The notes under the pieces were generated by a model. It ran no database searches. It worked only from the letters and a program-made list of their open reading frames with translations, and was not told the DNA's origin. Positions 5,327 through 7,771 of a DNA stretch of 7,771 nt are shown here, in pieces (position 1 is the stretch's first letter; each line of letters begins with the position of its first letter). The position numbers and the translations under genes are program-made. The DNA is from an uncultured Prevotella sp. (lineage in GTDB: Bacteria; Bacteroidota; Bacteroidia; Bacteroidales; Bacteroidaceae), in assembly GCA_900555035.1 (NCBI GenBank), contig USJX01000107.1, positions 1-7,771 on the forward strand, given 5' to 3'.

Positions 5327-5472
5327 CTTCCGTTAATATGGTATTCGGCAAACTTGGACATCTTTATGCTAATAAGAACTAGAAACATATAAACGGAGAC
5401 CAACAAAAGAAAGAGCGGAAAAACAACTGTTAACTGTTAACTCTGTTAACCCCCAGTTGTTCTTCCGCCCTT
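5327..5472 (-). repeat. dispersed repeat cassette, copy 2 (3' of third ATPase)
   Basis: This is the shorter counterpart of 2024-2207. It opens with CTTCCGTTAATATG and CGGCAAACTTGGACAT, has a diverged middle that includes ATATAAACG, and ends with the conserved core. It has only one GGCAAACTTG unit. It ends 5 bp from the stop codon of the AAA-ATPase_like gene at 5478. The ATPase gene next to it belongs to a different family from the one next to copy 1, so the cassette was not simply duplicated with its gene. Confidence 0.75.
5403..5472 (-). terminator. conserved cassette core, probable terminator of third ATPase
   Basis: On the minus strand GGCGGAAGAACAACTG pairs with CAGTTGTTTTTCCGCT with a single internal mismatch and a terminal G:U, a better stem than in copy 1. 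The loop carries three GTTAAC hexamers, and the 3' side is CTTTCTTTTGTTG. It begins 5 nt after the ATPase stop codon. Confidence 0.72.
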
Positions 5473-5477
5473 AAACT

Positions 5478-7202
5478 TTATTCTGTGGCTTCCCTTATCC
5501 TTGCCAAATCACTCCCACGATACACAACTGCCACTTGATGAATTTGAGTTCCATTCATCATCTGCGGCAAACGGGCATCCTTGGCATATTGGGCAAGTTG
5601 CTTGGCAGCTTGCTTATAGGCTTCCTCCACATCTCCATCAGAAGCACTTGGTTTCAGATATTTCAATTCCAGAAGATAGCTATGTGCTATCTCCGGATAA
5701 TGAATCTTGTCAGGAATCAACGCCATGTCGCAATAACCACCGTTCAATTCCATTTCCTGCACTACCATATAATAGTTGGCCTGATTCAGATAAGCTGCAA
5801 TAAAGCCCTGTATATTACGCTCCTGCTGAATGCTCGAATGAATACTGGTGCAGTTTTGATAACCTTGGGTAATATACTCGAAAACCGACACAAGATTCCC
5901 CTCAAAAGCCATCTCGTCATAATAGTCACCAATAACAGAAGCCTTGATGTCAGCTTCCTTCCCATACTCCTCTATCAGATAAGCATAATATTGGCGGCGC
6001 ACGTTCTCATTAGGAATCCCCAATTTCACCCGGCGACCCTTTCTGCCCACAATCGTCAGCAAACCATAATAATAGAGCAAACTCGGGAACAATTCCGGAT
6101 CTACCAAGTCTTGCGCAGGGAAACTCTCGTGAAGTTCGGCATAAATATAACCCTGGTTGGTAATCTCGCGAAGCAAACTATGCCTGTCGCCCTTCAACTT
6201 ATCCAGATAGATGATTTTCTTCAACTTACCCGTATCAGTCATCGTATTCGGATCTATCATCTCTACAGGAGGCTTACCGGTTCGGATGATGCTGCGGAGA
6301 TAATAGATAACCATATCGTTGTTGAACATCGAAGGATCCACACCAAAACTCTGCTCGGCAAAGCAATAGTTATCGTACCATGGCTTCATGTCTGCCACGA
6401 TTTGATCGGCAGGCAGCTTGATCAATCCCAACTCACTATAATACGCTATCATCTCACGCAATTCCAATTCGCTGAATCCCAGCATCATATTAAAGGTAGG
6501 ATCCATAGAGATATTCGTGGCGATATTATAGCCGCTCGAAAGGTCATTCACCGTAACAGGACTTACTCCCATCATCAGAATACGCTCGAAAGTACCCTTA
6601 AACAGTTTGAAGTAATCACGATAGAAACCCTGCGCATGGGTCAAGGCATGATACACCTTCTCACCCTGTTCGCTCAGCACATTATTGGTGAAGTTGTCGT
6701 ATTCATCAACTATCAGATAAAGAGGAATCTTCCTGGCTTTTGCCGCCATCGTTATAGTATTGAGCTTGGAGGCAGCATCCTGGCAGCTCTTCACCTTCGC
6801 AACCGTATCTTCATCATAATACTTCGCATATTTCTTGATAAACTCATCGAGCACAATACCGGAATAGGCATTGAAGTTATCATCGAGCGAACCCGTGCCC
6901 GATGCAGCAAGCGAATAATCAAAAAACAGCACCTGATAGCGACTCTGCAACGAAGTGGGATGCTGCTCTATCCAAGTATCCTTAAAGAGAGATGGGAAAT
7001 CCTCCTTTCCCTCCACATCGTAATAGGCAGAAAGCATTCCCAGGAAGATGCTCTTTCCGAAGCGTCGGGGACGGATGAGATAGAGGAAGTTTCCCGCCTC
7101 CTCTATCTGTGGTATGAACATACTCTTATCTGCCCAATAGCAATTCTGGTTGCGCAACTGGGTAAAGGATGATATTCCGTATGGTAATCTCTTGTAATCC
7201 AT
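5478..7202 (-). CDS. AAA-ATPase_like / PD-(D/E)XK nuclease (DUF1703) family protein (574 aa)
   Basis: A P-loop ATPase fused to a PD-(D/E)XK nuclease-like domain, of a type found in many copies in Bacteroidetes; its biological role is not established. Domains in order: the N-terminal start LPYGISSFTQLRNQNCYWADKS (6-27), typical of the family; Walker A RPRRFGKS (44-51); Walker B LYLIVDEYDN (161-170); a sensor-like MMGVSPVT (210-217); and KPWYDNYCF (273-281), matching the conserved W-Y-x-x-Y-x-F motif. The C-terminal nuclease domain has VVQEMELNGGYCDMAL (480-495, Asp492) and SYLLELKYLK (508-517, Glu512 and Lys514), followed by QAAKQLAQY (531-539), so the D...E-x-K core is intact. Length is normal for the family. 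Only 24 bp separate it from the flavodiiron gene and no promoter is visible there, so read-through transcription is likely. The leader has no purine-rich ribosome site. Confidence 0.93.
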   Translation of the reverse strand: MDYKRLPYGISSFTQLRNQNCYWADKSMFIPQIEEAGNFLYLIRPRRFGKSIFLGMLSAYYDVEGKEDFPSLFKDTWIEQHPTSLQSRYQVLFFDYSLAASGTGSLDDNFNAYSGIVLDEFIKKYAKYYDEDTVAKVKSCQDAASKLNTITMAAKARKIPLYLIVDEYDNFTNNVLSEQGEKVYHALTHAQGFYRDYFKLFKGTFERILMMGVSPVTVNDLSSGYNIATNISMDPTFNMMLGFSELELREMIAYYSELGLIKLPADQIVADMKPWYDNYCFAEQSFGVDPSMFNNDMVIYYLRSIIRTGKPPVEMIDPNTMTDTGKLKKIIYLDKLKGDRHSLLREITNQGYIYAELHESFPAQDLVDPELFPSLLYYYGLLTIVGRKGRRVKLGIPNENVRRQYYAYLIEEYGKEADIKASVIGDYYDEMAFEGNLVSVFEYITQGYQNCTSIHSSIQQERNIQGFIAAYLNQANYYMVVQEMELNGGYCDMALIPDKIHYPEIAHSYLLELKYLKPSASDGDVEEAYKQAAKQLAQYAKDARLPQMMNGTQIHQVAVVYRGSDLARIREATE

Positions 7203-7220
7203 GATGAATGATGAATGATG
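7201..7220. repeat. ATGATGA heptamer tandem repeat across the ATPase start
   Basis: ATGATGA is repeated at 7201-7207 and 7208-7214, followed by ATGATG. The run covers the first two bases of the third ATPase's start codon region and most of the spacer to the flavodiiron stop. A change in unit number would alter the distance between the two genes and the translation-initiation region, without moving the coding frame of the ATPase. Confidence 0.6.
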
Positions 7221-7226
7221 TTTTGC

Positions 7227-7771
7227 CTATTCCGCCAGCAGCTTCTCGGCCATCGCCTTACCCAGAGCCTCGCACTGCGCCTTTACCTCTGGAGTAATCG
7301 CCTGCTTCATATCTACCGGCTCGCCTACAGCCTCGTAGTGGAGCTTGGTTTCGTTCCACTCCTGAATCTTAGCCACAGCCTTGCTTGCCCAGCAATGAGA
7401 ACCATACCAGCCAAGAAGGTGGTTCTTGACGTCCTTATTGGCAAGCTCAGAGAGGAGAACCTCCATCTCGTGATAAAGACCGGCATTGTAGGTTGGAGCA
7501 CCCACAATGAGACCCTTGTAGCGGAAGATGTCGCGCAGGATGTAGCTGTGGTGAGTCTTCGAGATGTTGTACATTACGATGTTCTTCACGCCTGCCTTGC
7601 TTGCTGCACGGGCGATGATTTCGGCCATGCGCTCGGTGTTGCCGTACATGGTGCCGTAGCAGATAACCAAGCCCGGCTCCGTCTCGTACTTCGACATCTT
7701 ATCATACATGCCGATAACCTTCTCAATATGCTCGTGCCAAACCGGACCATGGGTTGAGCAGATGTAATCCA
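7227..7771 (-). CDS. FprA-type flavodiiron protein, C-terminal part (5' end outside window)
   Basis: The frame stays open from the right edge to TAG 7227-7229, giving 180 residues. It should not be started at the internal ATG at 7709, because the in-frame sequence upstream (DYICSTHGPVWHEHIEKV) is clearly part of the protein. The His in STHG corresponds to the last di-iron ligand of the metallo-beta-lactamase-like domain of flavodiiron proteins. It is followed by the flavodoxin domain with FMN phosphate-binding loop YGTMYGNTERMA (about fragment residues 38-49), VGAPTYNAG, and GWYGSHCWASKA as the later FMN loop. These enzymes reduce O2 to water (or NO to N2O) in the cytoplasm using electrons from rubredoxin or NADH-linked partners, protecting anaerobes. 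Which substrate applies here cannot be told. The domain order and motifs make the assignment firm. Confidence 0.93.
   Translation of the reverse strand, partial: DYICSTHGPVWHEHIEKVIGMYDKMSKYETEPGLVICYGTMYGNTERMAEIIARAASKAGVKNIVMYNISKTHHSYILRDIFRYKGLIVGAPTYNAGLYHEMEVLLSELANKDVKNHLLGWYGSHCWASKAVAKIQEWNETKLHYEAVGEPVDMKQAITPEVKAQCEALGKAMAEKLLAE

Noticed and set aside
2024..5472. Composite transposon bounded by the two cassettes
   Set aside because: No transposase or integrase in between, no terminal inverted repeats or target duplications that I can see, and each cassette is best explained in relation to its own upstream gene.
5535..7172. Plus-strand open frame of 545 codons opposite the third ATPase
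   Set aside because: It lies entirely within the coding region of a well-conserved ATPase-nuclease, its product is Ile/His/Arg-rich without recognisable motifs, and it has no promoter.
7227..7709. Flavodoxin-like gene starting at the ATG at 7709
   Set aside because: The frame continues upstream to the window edge with the STHGPVW iron-ligand segment, so this is the second half of a flavodiiron protein and not a stand-alone flavodoxin.

Overview
The window looks like a chromosomal segment of a Bacteroidales bacterium, most likely Prevotella/Segatella. Three promoters fit the Bacteroidetes sigma-factor pattern (TTG or TTTG, 20 bp, TAnnTTTG). There is a BspA-type leucine-rich-repeat surface protein with the 'Y-x-LNGQR' C-terminal tail common in Prevotella, and an FprA-type flavodiiron protein. 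Hand-counted GC is about 50% in a housekeeping-like stretch (30/60 at 6241-6300). The genus is an inference; no rRNA or other marker gene is present.

Layout: the 3' end of a LOG-family (lysine-decarboxylase-like) gene lies on the + strand at the left edge. It converges, across a strong hairpin terminator, with a minus-strand AAA_14/DUF4143 ATPase (257-1711). Every other convincing gene is also on the minus strand. After a 490-bp AT-rich gap full of inverted and direct repeats come a second AAA_14/DUF4143 ATPase (2228-3478), a secreted LRR_5/BspA-like protein (3636-4886) with a leader of about 330 nt, a third ATPase of the AAA-ATPase_like/PD-(D/E)XK (DUF1703) type (5478-7202), and the 3' part of a flavodiiron protein gene running off the right edge (7227-7771).

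The two features most worth following up are non-coding. (1) Two nearly identical cassettes (cores 2139-2207 and 5403-5472, differing by one substitution and one indel) sit immediately 3' of two ATPases from different families. Each can fold as a terminator hairpin with GTTAAC repeats in the loop, and each is preceded by a related flank carrying GGCAAACTTGSACAT. (2) The LRR gene has a promoter 340 bp upstream. Its leader encodes a possible 56-residue Cys-rich peptide behind a purine-rich ribosome site, and the stop codon of that peptide lies inside a long hairpin. This resembles an attenuation-type leader, but it could instead be a conserved structured RNA.

Working together: the three ATPases are P-loop proteins with C-terminal nuclease-like domains and belong to families that are multicopy in this phylum and of unknown role. 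Nothing links them into one operon: each of the first two has its own promoter and terminator, and only the third seems to be read through from the flavodiiron gene. The LRR gene body is clearly more AT-rich than its 3' tail and its neighbours, which suggests a separate history.
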